A program made the translations under genes and the position numbers. Positions 10,584 to 22,001 of a stretch of DNA of 64,000 nt are shown here, piece by piece. The stretch covers positions 62,001-126,000 of the forward strand of contig WHUZ01000087.1 of the NCBI GenBank assembly GCA_015179045.1, written 5' to 3'. The notes below the pieces were generated by a model. The model saw only the letters and a program-made list of their open reading frames with translations. It was not told the DNA's origin and ran no database searches. How positions within the stretch are numbered: the stretch's first letter is position 1; each line of letters begins with the position of its first letter. Source of the stretch: Kalaharituber pfeilii. Its lineage: Eukaryota; Ascomycota; Pezizomycetes; Pezizales; Pezizaceae.

Positions 10584-11490
10584 CATTCGCACTCGGTGTG
10601 AGTTGTGAGTCGGTTTTTCTGAGTGAGTCAGTTTTTGGGTCGGTTTGTCATGCCGGAAAATGTACCCGACTCGGCTGCCGAGTGAGCCGGTATGAATTGT
10701 ATATACGGCGTGATTGAGTTGGTATGAGTTATAGGTACAGCATGACTGAGTCGGTGTGATAATGTACCACTACTACTTGGCTGCCGAGTGAGCCGGTATG
10801 AGTTGTTCATGCAGCATAACTGAGTCGAGTGATAATGTACAACTACTACTCGGTTCCTGAGTGAGTTTAAAGTAGGGTCATGTAACGAACCAACCTCCAC
10901 CACGGCCGAAATGCTCCTCCCGCACGTGACACGCGAGACCCGAGGCCCCGAGACCCTGCCACAGCCCGAACTCCTGCCGAGCCGCCGCGTAGCGGCAGTG
11001 CCTGAAAGCTCCGACCCTCGCCGCCCGCCCCGAGTCCTTACGCACAGCAGCCGCTTGCATCCCGGTCGCTGCCCGTATGTTCCTGCATATTCTCTTGCAT
11101 CCATGATTCGTCCAGAATGTTCTCCTGCATTAGCTCGAAGTTTCTCCCGCGCGCTAGTTTGTTCTTCTGCCAAGTTTCTGGGCTCGTTTGATTCTCCTGT
11201 ATCTAGAATGTTCTTCTGCCAAGATTCCTGGGCTCTCCATAAAGGAGGCTCATTCCCACGCCCCTCTCTGCTCCTCACGTAACAACTTGTATCCACCCTC
11301 AGGCTGTACGTAACTCTGCATACATCTCTCTACATCATATAGCGCCGACTGTCTCTACCCGCCGTGAACTCCGCTGCCTCCCTGGCACCCGCTGCCTACC
11401 CTGTATCTCGACCCCGGCCCTGACCCATTCTTTACAGGTCGGAGGAATTCTATTAAAGGCTTACACCGACTCAACTCACACCGATGCGAA
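10584..11490. repeat. Inverted-repeat-bounded block with diverged internal repeats
   Basis: TCGGTGTGAGTTG near 10594 reappears inverted near 11470 (CAACTCACACCGA). Inside, a motif built on GGCTGCCGAGTGAGCCGGTA recurs at about 10670 and 10780 with a weaker third copy near 10850. The LINE at 7011-10579 landed in the left end. No transposase is visible; the identity is unknown. Confidence 0.4.
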
Positions 11491-11524
11491 CACTAGTTCT
11501 AATTAATTGTCAATATTTTAAAAC

Positions 11525-12403
11525 ATGAGTACCCTCTTAGAAGAGCCACATCAACCATTTATAGAGACTCTTTTGGCCAGTCTATGGGGGGGTCTGCCGT
11601 AGCAAAGCAGTACTTCGACGCAACTAAGTAGTACTTCGACGCAACTAAGTAGTGCTTTGACGCAACCAAGCAGTGCTTCGACGCAGCAAAGTAGTGCTTG
11701 GACGCAGCAAAGTAGTGCTTCGACACAGCAAAGTAGTACTTCGACGCAGCAAAGTAGTACTTGGACGCAGCAAAGCAGTGCTTCGACGCAACCAAGCAGT
11801 ACTTCGACACAACCAGCCAGTTTGTCAACAGTGCAAAAAGCGGATTTTATATCATCTAAGGAGATGGATTTGGGGGTAGAAAAGAGAAATAAAAACTGGA
11901 GACTTCCATGGGAGCATGAAAGTCTAAAAAGAGTAGAAGCTGCTAGGTGCATGATCGACGAAGGGCCTGAGAACTCTGGAAAAGATGTCCTTGGTCCAGA
12001 TCTAAGCGGCGATGCTCCATATGGTGACAACCTATTTATAAAAATCGACTATAATGACCGGAATAAAAGGGAAAGACGAGCAACAAGAGTAAAGCAAGCA
12101 GAGAGCATAGCGGAGGATCTATACAAGATTAAGCTAAAAAATTGGCAAGCTGGTATACCATGGGATCTATTCAGAGGCAGGGATGTCATGTGTATTATAG
12201 CTACTGGAGCAGGTAAAACTATGATAGCTGTCATGTATGCAGCATTATTTGGATCTAGTCATATCCTCTTCATCTCTCCCTTAATAGCACTTATAGAGTT
12301 ATAGGTAAAGGATGTAGCCAGACATTATGAATTACAACTAATAAAGATAAGTTACACCTTGTGTATTAGGATCCATGAGTTCAAGTTCAGATTAGAGTTA
12401 TAA
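11525..12403 (+). pseudogene. RecQ-like DEAD-box helicase N-terminal fragment
   Basis: An ATG at 11525 opens a frame through the Ser/Thr/Gln repeat to a helicase start: KNWQAGIPWDLFRGRDV, Walker A ATGAGKT, and motif Ia-like ISPLIALIE. TAG stops interrupt it at about 11599 and 12302; both sit where Gln would fit (CAG to TAG). After the second stop the frame continues homologously (VKDVARHYELQLIKI) before ending. No DExH box or later motif is present. RecQ-like helicases are often subtelomeric or mobile in fungi. This copy is a dead fragment. Confidence 0.7.
11603..11820 (+). repeat. 21-bp coding minisatellite
   Basis: About ten copies of a 21-bp unit (GCAGCAAAGTAGTGCTTCGAC type) encode a Thr/Gln/Ser/Ala heptapeptide in frame with the RecQ-like helicase remnant downstream. 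Confidence 0.85.
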
Positions 12404-12432
12404 GGGTAAAGGAGTTATAAAGAGGTTGGTGG

Positions 12433-14424
12433 TGTGGGGACGCTGACATAATGAGGATGTGCGCATAAGAGAGGGAAGCTTGGCATGCGGTGGCACGTGA
12501 TGGGATGTATGGGTTAGAGTGCTTCACCTAGAAACCGATCATCACCGGGAAACCGATCAAGTCCATTAACTTACATACAGAGCTGCTGTGAATGCAAATG
12601 ATACTCAAGTGGCCTCAAATTAAAGCCAGAGCATGGGAGAACATAGTAAATTATTTTCTGCACTTTCTTTTCCCGGCTTGTGGCACCTGAGGGGTGACAT
12701 ATACTGGAATATATGTAACCCTATTCTGGCGTATACTTTTGAGTAACCATATGTGAATGAGATTACCTGAGGCCTTTGCATCTCAATATATCCTCTATTG
12801 CTTATGCTAAGTAAGTATACCAAGTCTTGTGATCATTGGACTTATCAGTACAGAGTTACTGCCATGTCAAAAAATACATTTTCGCTTACTTAGATTGATG
12901 GCAGTATTGAGCTATTATTTGATGAGAAAGATGCACAGAGACTCTGTAAAGCTATATAATTGTAATACATGCATAGGGAAATATTTTCTGAATAGATTGC
13001 AGCATTGACAAATAGTCGGGGCAGTTGAGCACTACAAGATATACATATATGTAAAAATCCTAACTTCCTCACATAGTACGTAGCAGTGTATGCCAATATG
13101 GGTCACTGAAGGTTCGGAAACATAGTCTGCTAGCTTCATGTACTATCACCGGCACTGCTACCACTCGATGGGGTACTAAAGGGCTGACTCAGAATGAGCA
13201 CTACATATCGAATATATATGCATATGTATATACCATGCATGCGCTATGTGACAGCAGTAAAATGTGCTGCTATCGTAAAGATGATATGAACTGCTAAGAA
13301 GAACTAGTTAGAATTGCTAGTCAAGTTTTTTTTTCACCTAGTAGAGGTTAATTCTCTGTGCGTACTCTCTCTATTACTTATGCTGTTGAAGTATTCATTT
13401 CTATACTAATAAGGGTCTATACCATACGGAATTATATTGTATTAAGGACAATATGAGACTTGACTAGTAAACTTATTTCCACTGCCATGTATCTCATAGG
13501 TATTAGTCCTATAAGTATAATATATATATTATTCACTGCTTATAATACACATTCGATACTTACTCACTGGTGCGGTTATAGTAGTCCTATAGGATCTAAT
13601 GGAGTCATGTATATCCTACATAAGCTTACAAGCAATAGTATGACAGTGCTAAGGCATGTTTCTAAACCTCTAGCGACTCATATTGGGCATACACTACTAC
13701 GTACTATATGAGGAAGTTAGGATTTTACATATATGTATATCTTGTAGTGCTCAACTGCCCCGACTATTTGTCAATGCTGCAATCTATTCAGAAAATATTT
13801 CCCTATGCATGTATTACAATTATATAGCTTTACAGAGTCTCTGTGCATCTTTCTCATCAAATAATAGCTCAATACTGCCATCAATCTAAGTAAGCGAAAA
13901 TGTATTTTTTGACATGGCAGTAACTCTGTACTGATAAGTCCAATGATCACAAGACTTGGTATACTTACTTAGCATAAGCAATAGAGGATATATTGAGATG
14001 CAAAGGCCTCAGGTAATCTCATTCACATATGGTTACTCAAAAGTATACGCCAGAATAGGGTTACATATATTCCAGTATATGTCACCCCTCAGGTGCCACA
14101 AGCCGGGAAAAGAAAGTGCAGAAAATAATTTACTATGTTCTCCCATGCTCTGGCTTTAATTTGAGGCCACTTGAGTATCATTTGCATTCACAGCAGCTCT
14201 GTATGTAAGTTAATGGACTTGATCGGTTTCCCGGTGATGATCGGTTTCTAGGTGAAGCACTCTATATATTTGTATGGTTACGGAGCGTTAGCTAGAAATC
14301 ATCAATCAATCAAGCAATCTTCTCTCGCACCCGCTCGCACTATCAGTTGTACGTTCGTTCCGCCAGCTCTCACTCTCCCGGTCTCTCACAGGCGGTAGTG
14401 ATCTATACTCTCTGTCCTCTTACA
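12433..14424. mobile_element. Solo LTR (about 244 bp native) split by a foldback MITE
   Basis: Begins TGTGGGGACG and ends CTCTTACA, with GTGG duplicated at 12429-12432 and 14425-14428. Without the MITE and its TA it is about 244 bp and aligns with the solo LTR at 3478-3796. Confidence 0.72.
12517..14262. mobile_element. 1746-bp foldback MITE with arms of about 580 bp
   Basis: The left arm (12517-about 13096) is the near-perfect inverse complement of about 13683-14262; short frames within the arms are identical on opposite strands. Ends are GAGTGCTTCACC, flanked by TA at 12515-12516 and 14263-14264. Just inside each end GAAACCGATCA occurs twice, 18 bp apart, a possible transposase-binding repeat. 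The unique centre has no coding capacity. TA target choice suggests mobilisation by a Tc1/mariner/pogo-type transposase (inference). Confidence 0.85.
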
Positions 14425-14428
14425 GTGG

Positions 14429-15255
14429 TTGATTGTTGTGTTCTGGATGTAGGAGAATGGTAGTCAGCGTCTGGTTACGAGACTAGGAGAATGGTATTTT
14501 GTATGTGTGTAGATCTATCTAGACAAACTGTGGCTAGCTAGGTGTGCTTAGCTCTAACATTCGCTTGGCTAGGAAACCTAGTTGCTAGGCACCCAAAAGT
14601 GCGTTGCCAACATAAGAATCAAGACCCTCGCTGCGCTCGGCTTTCGCAGCCTAGAGGTCTTGGCATGAGACTACTATCCTCTTAATTATCCGCCGTTACT
14701 GGGATGGTTAAACGGTGAGAGTTACTCGGCTGTCAGTTCCAGGTCAAAAATGAGACCGGTTGCGAAATGAATAATAAACATCTGACTTTACCAGCACTCT
14801 ATGCTGGCACTTCCGGCAAGCTGTCGCTCGTGCCATGCAGAAGCTGATCTTAGCTGTCTGCGCTCCCTCTTGGCGAGCGGGAACCCTTACAGCCGCATGT
14901 TCAAGCGTAGTCTCGGACTAAATCTCGCACCGGCTCTCTCGTCGCTTTTGCCTATCATATACCGCCTCCCCCTTTTCCACCGCCGCCTTTCCGACAGCCT
15001 CCTCCCCGGCAACTCCCACCGTCCCTCCGGCCTCTCCAACCGCCTCCCCTACTGCCTCCGCCTCTCCCACTTCCGCTTTTCAATGCAGCGTCAGCTGCTT
15101 CAGAAGGGCAATTACGAGCTCTGATAGGCCATCTGCTTTAGGCCCTGACTGACAGAAATCGTAGGACTCTTTGCAACAGTGCCAATATATTATTTAACGG
15201 GATTAGGATTGAAGGTAAAATTAGAATTAGCCCCTCATGACAGCAATAGCATATG
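14429..15255. other. No gene recognised; contains hairpin copy
   Basis: Apart from the inverted hairpin at 14614-14672 and a CT-rich stretch near 14940-15080, nothing was recognised. The open frame at 14801-15124 has simple composition and no domain. Confidence 0.4.
14614..14672. repeat. Dispersed 60-bp hairpin element, copy 2
   Basis: Inverse complement of 6749-6808 with one base less in the first arm. Confidence 0.75.
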
Positions 15256-15259
15256 CTGG

Positions 15260-15950
15260 AGCTGACAAGGCTCCCCACGTCTGCCTATACCACCTGCCGC
15301 TTCTCCCACATGCCTCCTCCCGGAGGGATAACGAAGATTACTCATTGGTGAATCGAGTACTCGTTTGGTAATTCATTTTCTGTCATTATTCTCATTTCTC
15401 CATTGTTTTCGTGCTTGTTGGATAGTTTATTGTTTTATGCATTTCCTTGTTATTGCTACCACTGGCATACTATTGTGAGTATAATGGGACTTCAGACGGA
15501 CCAGGTCTACTAGAACAATATGGTAGGCGGAGGAAACCTGGCTGAGTTAGGCTATGAACTCCGAAGCAAGAGGGGTGCTACCTCTTTAAAACAACAACTT
15601 GTATGCTCAAGGGGTTCGGTGTGGAGGGTGAGCTCCCGCTCATGCTATATTTTTATTATTTATTCTTATTTCTATGTACTGAATTTGTGCCGTATTAAGG
15701 CATCCCTATCTTCATTTATACTGTTTTAGCATCTGTGATCGACAGTCCAATGGCGGAGATAAGAAAAGGGGAACAGAAATGAGGATGAGAAAGGTGAGGA
15801 GGTATACGTACTGAAGATGACCTGTGTGAGTTGTAGCTATAGGAGGGCTGAATAATTTCCACAGTCGCTCGAGAGTGAATCATGTAGAGAAAGAATAACA
15901 ATAGGACTAGCAATGAGAACAATGAACAACTAGATTTACTGTTATCCGAT
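15260..15950. repeat. Diverged dispersed repeat of about 0.7 kb, copy 1 (left edge of duplicated block)
   Basis: Aligns by eye with 31800-32465, for example the GCCTGGCTCAGTTGGG-like core and the GAACAATGAACAACTAG end. It stands at the left edge of each large duplicated block, so it may be an old transposon or simply the start of the duplicated segment. Confidence 0.5.
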
Positions 15951-16032
15951 CACTGAAGACCAGACCACTGTTGCAGCGCCCAAGGCTCCGAACCCATGAA
16001 CTATTGCATATGCATTAGCGGATCCATCAGTT

Positions 16033-16709
16033 TATCCCTTGGGTGGTCGAGACATGCATGAATTTGGTGCCGGGTGGCGCTGCGCCAAGAGACACCAAGA
16101 GACGGCCTGTGCGATATCAAAATGCAACGTTTGTAATTCATCTGCCACAGAGAATTCAGTAGATATGATAGAAAATCTCCATGGAGAGGTCAAAATGCAG
16201 TTTCAAAAAACATTAAGTATGGAACAACTGAGGTACATACCTTTGTCCCAGTCTCAAACTAGACTTGCTGACCTCTAACCTCATCTTACATACCAATACC
16301 TCTACAACAGCTCAGCAGCTATTGCCAGTCGTCACTATAACAGAAATTTGTCACAGGGTGTCTTGTTTGCAGATTTCTAGGAGTCTATTATCTTTCCTGT
16401 TCTTCACCTTCTGCTTTAATTGGTCAAACTCACTATATTAGTATCACACATAATATATCACTCTGTACATAATAGAATAACTGCCACTTTGGTTATTTCT
16501 ATTGGGCTCACAATTAGAACTCATATGGTTAACACAATTCATAACAATAATGCAGTGAATTCCCACGACGTACTATTTCCGTAGATGCCAAATCATAGAC
16601 TGCGTGAGCTCTGAGGTTGCAATCTGATAGGTCTGATCGGCATGGACAAAGATAAAAACAGTTAGTTTCCGGCACAGAATTCATGCATGTCTCGACCACC
16701 CAAGGGATA
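16033..16709. repeat. Inverted repeat pair, 41-bp arms
   Basis: TATCCCTTGGGTGGTCGAGA and the following 21 bp at 16033-16073 recur inverted at 16669-16709. Homology beyond the core is weak. The segment is absent from duplicate copy B, so it is probably a decayed insertion. Confidence 0.55.
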
Positions 16710-18260
16710 GCATTGGCTAGTGCGTCACAGCGACCAGCCAAATCCGAGAACCGACAACCTGTACTCCGTAGTGATAAGCATAATGCACGTAACCAGGTCT
16801 GATGTGTTACAGTTCAGCCGCAGTCGAGGAACGACCTAACCCCAGTCGCGATGATCTTTCCCCGCATGAATTGTCAAATTCATAGATAGTGATTTCCACA
16901 TAATCAATTCATCTCGGAGACTCTATCCTGTCACTGCATCCCGAAAAATCCTCCTCATACTATATCCTTTGAACGATATTTCACTATGGTTCAAACACTA
17001 TGGTACAAAATTACTATGGAGGGGAGTAAAACGTAACCTCCTGCGAAGAGTAGCGGAGAGTAAGTCAGTCCGCCCACGCGTAACTTCGACAATCAAACGT
17101 GCAGTTATGCATAAAAATATACTCCCCACCACTTTATGTGAGGTCAGTATAAATGTACACCTCAATGTACACCTCAAATGTGCATAGGAATGGCTGCCCC
17201 TACGGGGAGTGCAAATGTACCCCGTATCATTTGAATCTCCTGTTCCCTTAACACCACCTTATGAACTTATCACCAATTGCAAGTCTTGGCATGTTCAGCA
17301 GACCTGATTGGGAGGTGACCAACGTGAGTATTAGTTTCCTCTGGGTTCTGAGTCATGGGTCAGTCAAAGTTGCGATACAGATTCCCCACTTTTGAAGCAA
17401 ATCTTCAATCTGAATTATACTCACGTAGCGTACATACTTCATTCCACCCATTCTCATAAACCTATATATGTTCATCACTACCTATGACACTATTCTGTGC
17501 CTGTTCACCCCAGAAGAAGGCAGAAGAAGAAGGATCATTGACAAAGAACAAAGCACGAAGAGATCTGCCTGGGCTGACGCTAGTCTATGAAGATGGTAGT
17601 TTAATTGCATTGATACCATTCTATGGCAGTTGTTCCAATTATCGCCTTGGCATAGGCACAAAGTACTCACATTCAGTGCTTACAGTACTACCTGCCAGTG
17701 CTTACTTACTCACTTGCGGTGAGGAACTAAGCGCATGCTGGGGGTGTAGGGGTGGTGGTACATATGGGCTCTGGTACATAAGGCTTGGCGGATAGGAAGG
17801 TTCTGGTACATATCACGTGTATGAGGCTTGACAGACAGGAGTGGGGCTCAGGACTGATAGATGTGATCTGCATCACGAATAAAGAAGATATCTGGGCTTA
17901 CAGGGGGTACCACTACACTACTTAGTCAATCCGCTAGTGTTACCTACACTCCCTTTACGAGTACGCTTGACTTCTCCGCTGGCGATTACTTCGAAGTTAC
18001 CCACATTTTTTTGTACCAGTGTTTATACACTAAAGAAGAACCCACGTTGCGATTTATTCCGATACTCTTTATTAGCATTATAGCATCCGAGCTTGTGTTG
18101 GGACGGAAATAGTGTTGCGTGATATCGAGACACAGATCATTGAGTAAGACTATCCCATTTATGTCGATGCGCAAGTTTATTTTAATCATCCGCCAGCCCA
18201 GACTGACCATAACATGTAATTTAGATTTCGTCTTTTGTTGTCTATATAATCGCATACACC
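16710..18260. other. 5' flank of NLR-A, no other gene recognised
   Basis: Part (16760-16930) is conserved in front of NLR-B. The remainder holds only short frames. No promoter element was identified with confidence. Confidence 0.4.
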
Positions 18261-21200
18261 ATGGCAGAAGCAGTGGGCCTTGCGATCGGAATCGTTGGAC
18301 TGGTTGTACAACTTGCGGAGGTCAGTCGAGAGTGCTCCAACATTTTTTCCCAAATGGAAGAAATCGGCGAGGCACAGGACATTGTGTTACACAATCTCCG
18401 GACGGAAGGGCTTCGACTCAAGCAGTGGGAGAAGGCCTGGGGGTTGGATGACACCCCCAATCAGCAACTCCTACAACTCCTTGATCCAAACGACGAGCGG
18501 TATACATATGCTGTAGCTAGCCTAGCAAGGATAGTCGCTATATTTGCGAAAGTAGTCGAATTGCAAGCAAGGTATCAGAGCAAACCAGAGAAGGTCGACA
18601 AGAGTGGAAAACGCGATAGCCTGAGGATTGGGAATTTATTCTCCAACTTTCGGTCTAAGTCTCCAAACCCAGGGGATTCTAGAACTGGTCAAGCCACAAG
18701 CTCTAGCCCGCAGCCTACAATTTCGGGTCCCAGTCCTAGTGAACAAAGCGACCCACAGATGGACGACAAGAGCGGAAAACGCGACAGACTTGGAGTTGGG
18801 CGCCTGATGTACAACTTTCGGTCCAAATCTCCAAGCCCAGGGCCAGCTGATCGCGCTACAAGTCCTAGCCCGCAGCCCACAATTTCCGGTATAAGTCTGA
18901 GTGATCTCCGTCTTTTAGAAAATCCAAAGATCCTCTCCAATACACAACTCCTTCCAGGACTTGAAGAAGAAATTGCTTCCCTCAGAAGAGTTGTCAACAA
19001 TGTGCAGCAATCCGTATCTGCATACCGCAAGCTGCGTTGGGCAAGCTCCGACAAAGCAATGTGCAATGAGCTAGTCACCCAGCTAACAAACTATATTGAC
19101 GGTCTGTTCAAGATATTGCCACCTGATACTACAATTCCTAGGATGTCGCCGAAGACATTAGAGTTATCCTTCGATATCCCCTTTAGCCTTCCTGTTTCTC
19201 GACAGAATTGTGATTTCGTTGGGAGAGAATACCTTTTGGAGGAGCTGCAGCGAAAAGTTAAAAGGGATCAAGCCACAATGGATGTCATTCAGGTAGTACT
19301 TTATGGAATGGGTGGCATGGGGAAAACCCAGCTTGCATTGGAATATACTTACCGCCATCGTGGAGACTTCTCAGCAGTGTTCTGGATCAATGCAGCTAGT
19401 GAAAATACTACAAAACTTAGTTTTGCTCATATTATGCAGCGACTTATTCAGCATCATGCTAAACTCTGTGACAAGCCCGATTACACACGTATTGGCAGAC
19501 TACTGGGCATGGCCGGCAAACTCGATTCGGTTGGAATGTTTACCACGGAACGAAGTGAAGAGCAGCATATTGTCAATGCTGTAAAGGAATGGTTAGCTGC
19601 AAAGGACAACACAAAATGGCTTCTTGTTTTTGACAACCTTGATGATCTGAGGTCTTTCAATGTCGATGACTATATTCCATCATCAGCATGTGGGACTGTC
19701 ATCATTACTAGCAGAAGACGTGAGATTGTACATGGGCGAAAATGGTTAGAGGTGGAGCAAATGCAGAAGATTGAGGCAGAAGAGTTACTCTTCAAAAGCG
19801 CAAAGCGAGATCTTGAGAAACTGACTCCCGATGGTAAGTTAACCTTAGCTTAGCATGCCTCCAGCTTCTGGCGGAGCTTCAGATACTAATACAAATTATA
19901 TAGATTGCGAAAAAGAGAAACAGGCTGCTGCCGCAATTGTACAGAAACTCGGATACTTGCCACTTGCGATAGACCAGGCTGGAGCATATATCTATGCTTT
20001 GGACTCTTCTTTTAGTCGCTACTACATAGAGTATGAGGATAAGGTTACTTACTTCTTGAGTACGGAATGGAAAGTTGGAAGCCCTGATAGAGCTGTCTTT
20101 GCGGCATGGGATTTGTCATTCAATGCAATCCAGAAACAAAACTCGAATGCTGCGGAGTTGTTGTTATTATGTGGATTGCTTGACAATAATGACATTTGTG
20201 AGGAGTTGCTGCAGCGAGGAATGAAATTGCCAATGAATGGTATGTACAACTATTTTGCAGTAAAGCAATATGCGTAATGATGCTGACAAAATAAACCATC
20301 CTACAGATACAAGCTTGAAAGATTCAATTTGGACACTATTCTCATTCTCAATGGCAAAGCGGAAGGATAGAGACGATAGCTTCAGTATCCACCCCATAGT
20401 TCATAAGTGGGCTCAATGGAAACTAAACGCCGAACCTGCAAGATACAATAAGAAAGCCACTGAGGCATTACTTATTGTTACATCTGCAATTGTTGTTCCT
20501 GACAATGAGCGTGAAGTGGCGGACTGGATTTTTGAGCGGCGGATTTTGCCACATATTATTGCTCTGGAAAAGCAGGCAAAGATTCTGTCAATTGGAAACC
20601 AGGAGATACTAATGGCAGTGGACAATCTGGGTGCAGTTTATAAAAGGCATGGTTATTATGGGAAGGCTGAAGAAATGTATAAGCTTGTACTAGCTAGGAA
20701 AGAAAAGACACTGGGTACAGAACACTCAGATACCCTTACTACATTTAACAACATTGCTAGTTTATTCCATACTATAGGACAGTATGACAAAGCACTAGAG
20801 TACCTTCAGCGAGCATTGGTTGGACGCGAAAAGGCACTGGGCACAGAACACCCAGACACCCTTACTACAGTCAATAACATTGCTGGTTTATTCCGTACTA
20901 TGGGACAGTATGATAAAGCACTAGAGTACTTTCAGCGAGCATTGGTTGGACGCGAAAAGGCACTGGGCACAGAACACCCAAACACCCTTACTACAGTCAA
21001 CAATATTGCTGTTTTATTCCGTACTATGGGACAGTATGACAAAGCACTAGAGTACTATCAGCGAGCATTGGTTGGATGCGAAAAGGCACTGGGTACAGAA
21101 CACCCAGACACCCTTACTACAGTCAATAACATTGCTTTTTTATTCCATGATATAGGACAGTATGACAAAGCACTAGAGTACTATCAGCGAGCATTGGTTG

Positions 21201-21856
21201 GACGCGAAAACGCACTGGGCACAGAACACCCAGACACCCTTACTACAGTCAATAACATTGCTGTTTTATTCCATACTTTGGGACAGTATGATAAAGCACT
21301 AGAGTACTATCAGCGAGCATTGGTTGGACGCGAAAAGGCACTGGTCACAGAACACCCAAACACCCTTACTATAGTCAACAACATTGCCCTTTTATTCTAT
21401 GCTATGGGACAGTATGATAAAGCACTAGAGTACTATCAGCAAGCATTAGTTGGACGCGAAAAGACACTGGGCACAACACACCCAGACACCCTTACTACAG
21501 TCAATAATATTGCTGGTTTATTCCGTGCTATGGAACAGTATGACAAGGCACTAGAGTACTATCAGCGAGCATTGGTTGGACGCGAAAAGGCACTGGGCAC
21601 AGAACACCCAGACACCCTTACTACAGTCAATAATATTGCTGGTTTATTCCGTGCTATGGAACAGTATGACAAAGCACTAGAGTACTATCAGCGAGCATTG
21701 GTTGGACGCGAAAACGCACTGGGCACAGAACACCCAAACACCTTTAGTACAGTCAACGGCATGGCCAATTTATTCCATAAAATCGGGCAGTCCGGCAAGG
21801 CACAGGAGATGCGGGAGCGAACATCTAGAGGGAGTTCCACCAATGCGGGCAAATAG
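18261..21856 (+). CDS. HeLo / NB-ARC / TPR NLR protein (NLR-A)
   Basis: Exons 18261-19833, 19904-20239 and 20307-21856 join in phase (introns 70 and 67 nt; GTAAGT and GTATGT donors), giving 1152 residues. The N-terminus (MAEAVGLAIGIVGLVVQLAE to LRLKQWEKAWGLDD) resembles the HeLo domain, a membrane-perturbing cell-death effector in HET-S-type proteins. A basic Ser/Pro linker carries an internal duplication. NB-ARC follows: P-loop YGMGGMGKTQLALEY at about residue 355, Walker B KWLLVFDNLDDL, GTVIITSRRRE, and a GYLPLAIDQAGAYI (GLPL) motif. Ten TPRs of 42 residues end the protein. The start ATG has context CACCATGG, conserved in NLR-B. Probable heterokaryon-incompatibility or immune-type receptor; the ligand is unknown. 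Confidence 0.88.
20611..21800 (+). repeat. TPR array of NLR-A (126-bp period)
   Basis: Ten kinesin-light-chain-type TPRs. Units 2-9 are nearly identical at DNA level around QYDKALEYYQRALVGREKAL. Variation concentrates at NNIAxLFxxxGQ. High internal conservation is a mark of concerted, rapidly reshuffled recognition repeats. Confidence 0.9.
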
Positions 21857-21900
21857 GGTAGATGCAACAAGCTGACATGTAATATCATACAACTGGTTGA

Positions 21901-21987
21901 TTTTTATTTTTATTTTATTTTTATTTTTATTTATTTTTTTTTTTTTTTAATATCATTACTCGCATGCGCCCAGGGGGCTACGGCGAG
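21901..21987 (-). mobile_element. 87-bp LINE 3'-tail insertion with TSD
   Basis: A T-rich run (minus-strand poly(A)) and class-A tail are flanked by ATACAACTGGTTGA at 21887-21900 and ATACAACTGGCTGA at 21988-22001 (one mismatch). It sits just past the NLR-A stop codon and is absent after NLR-B. Confidence 0.8.
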
Positions 21988-22001
21988 ATACAACTGGCTG
22001 A

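Noticed and set aside
7314..10717. Many long plus-strand Pro/Ser/Leu-rich frames
   Set aside because: They are antisense shadows of the G-rich minus-strand LINE ORF2, which shows RT and RNase H motifs.
12620..14159. Identical 67- and 68-residue frames on opposite strands
   Set aside because: They are copies of the foldback arms, with no recognisable domain, not genes.
20300..20420. Separate genes starting at 19855 and 20270
   Set aside because: In-phase introns with GT/AG and branch sites join them to NLR-A, identically in NLR-B.
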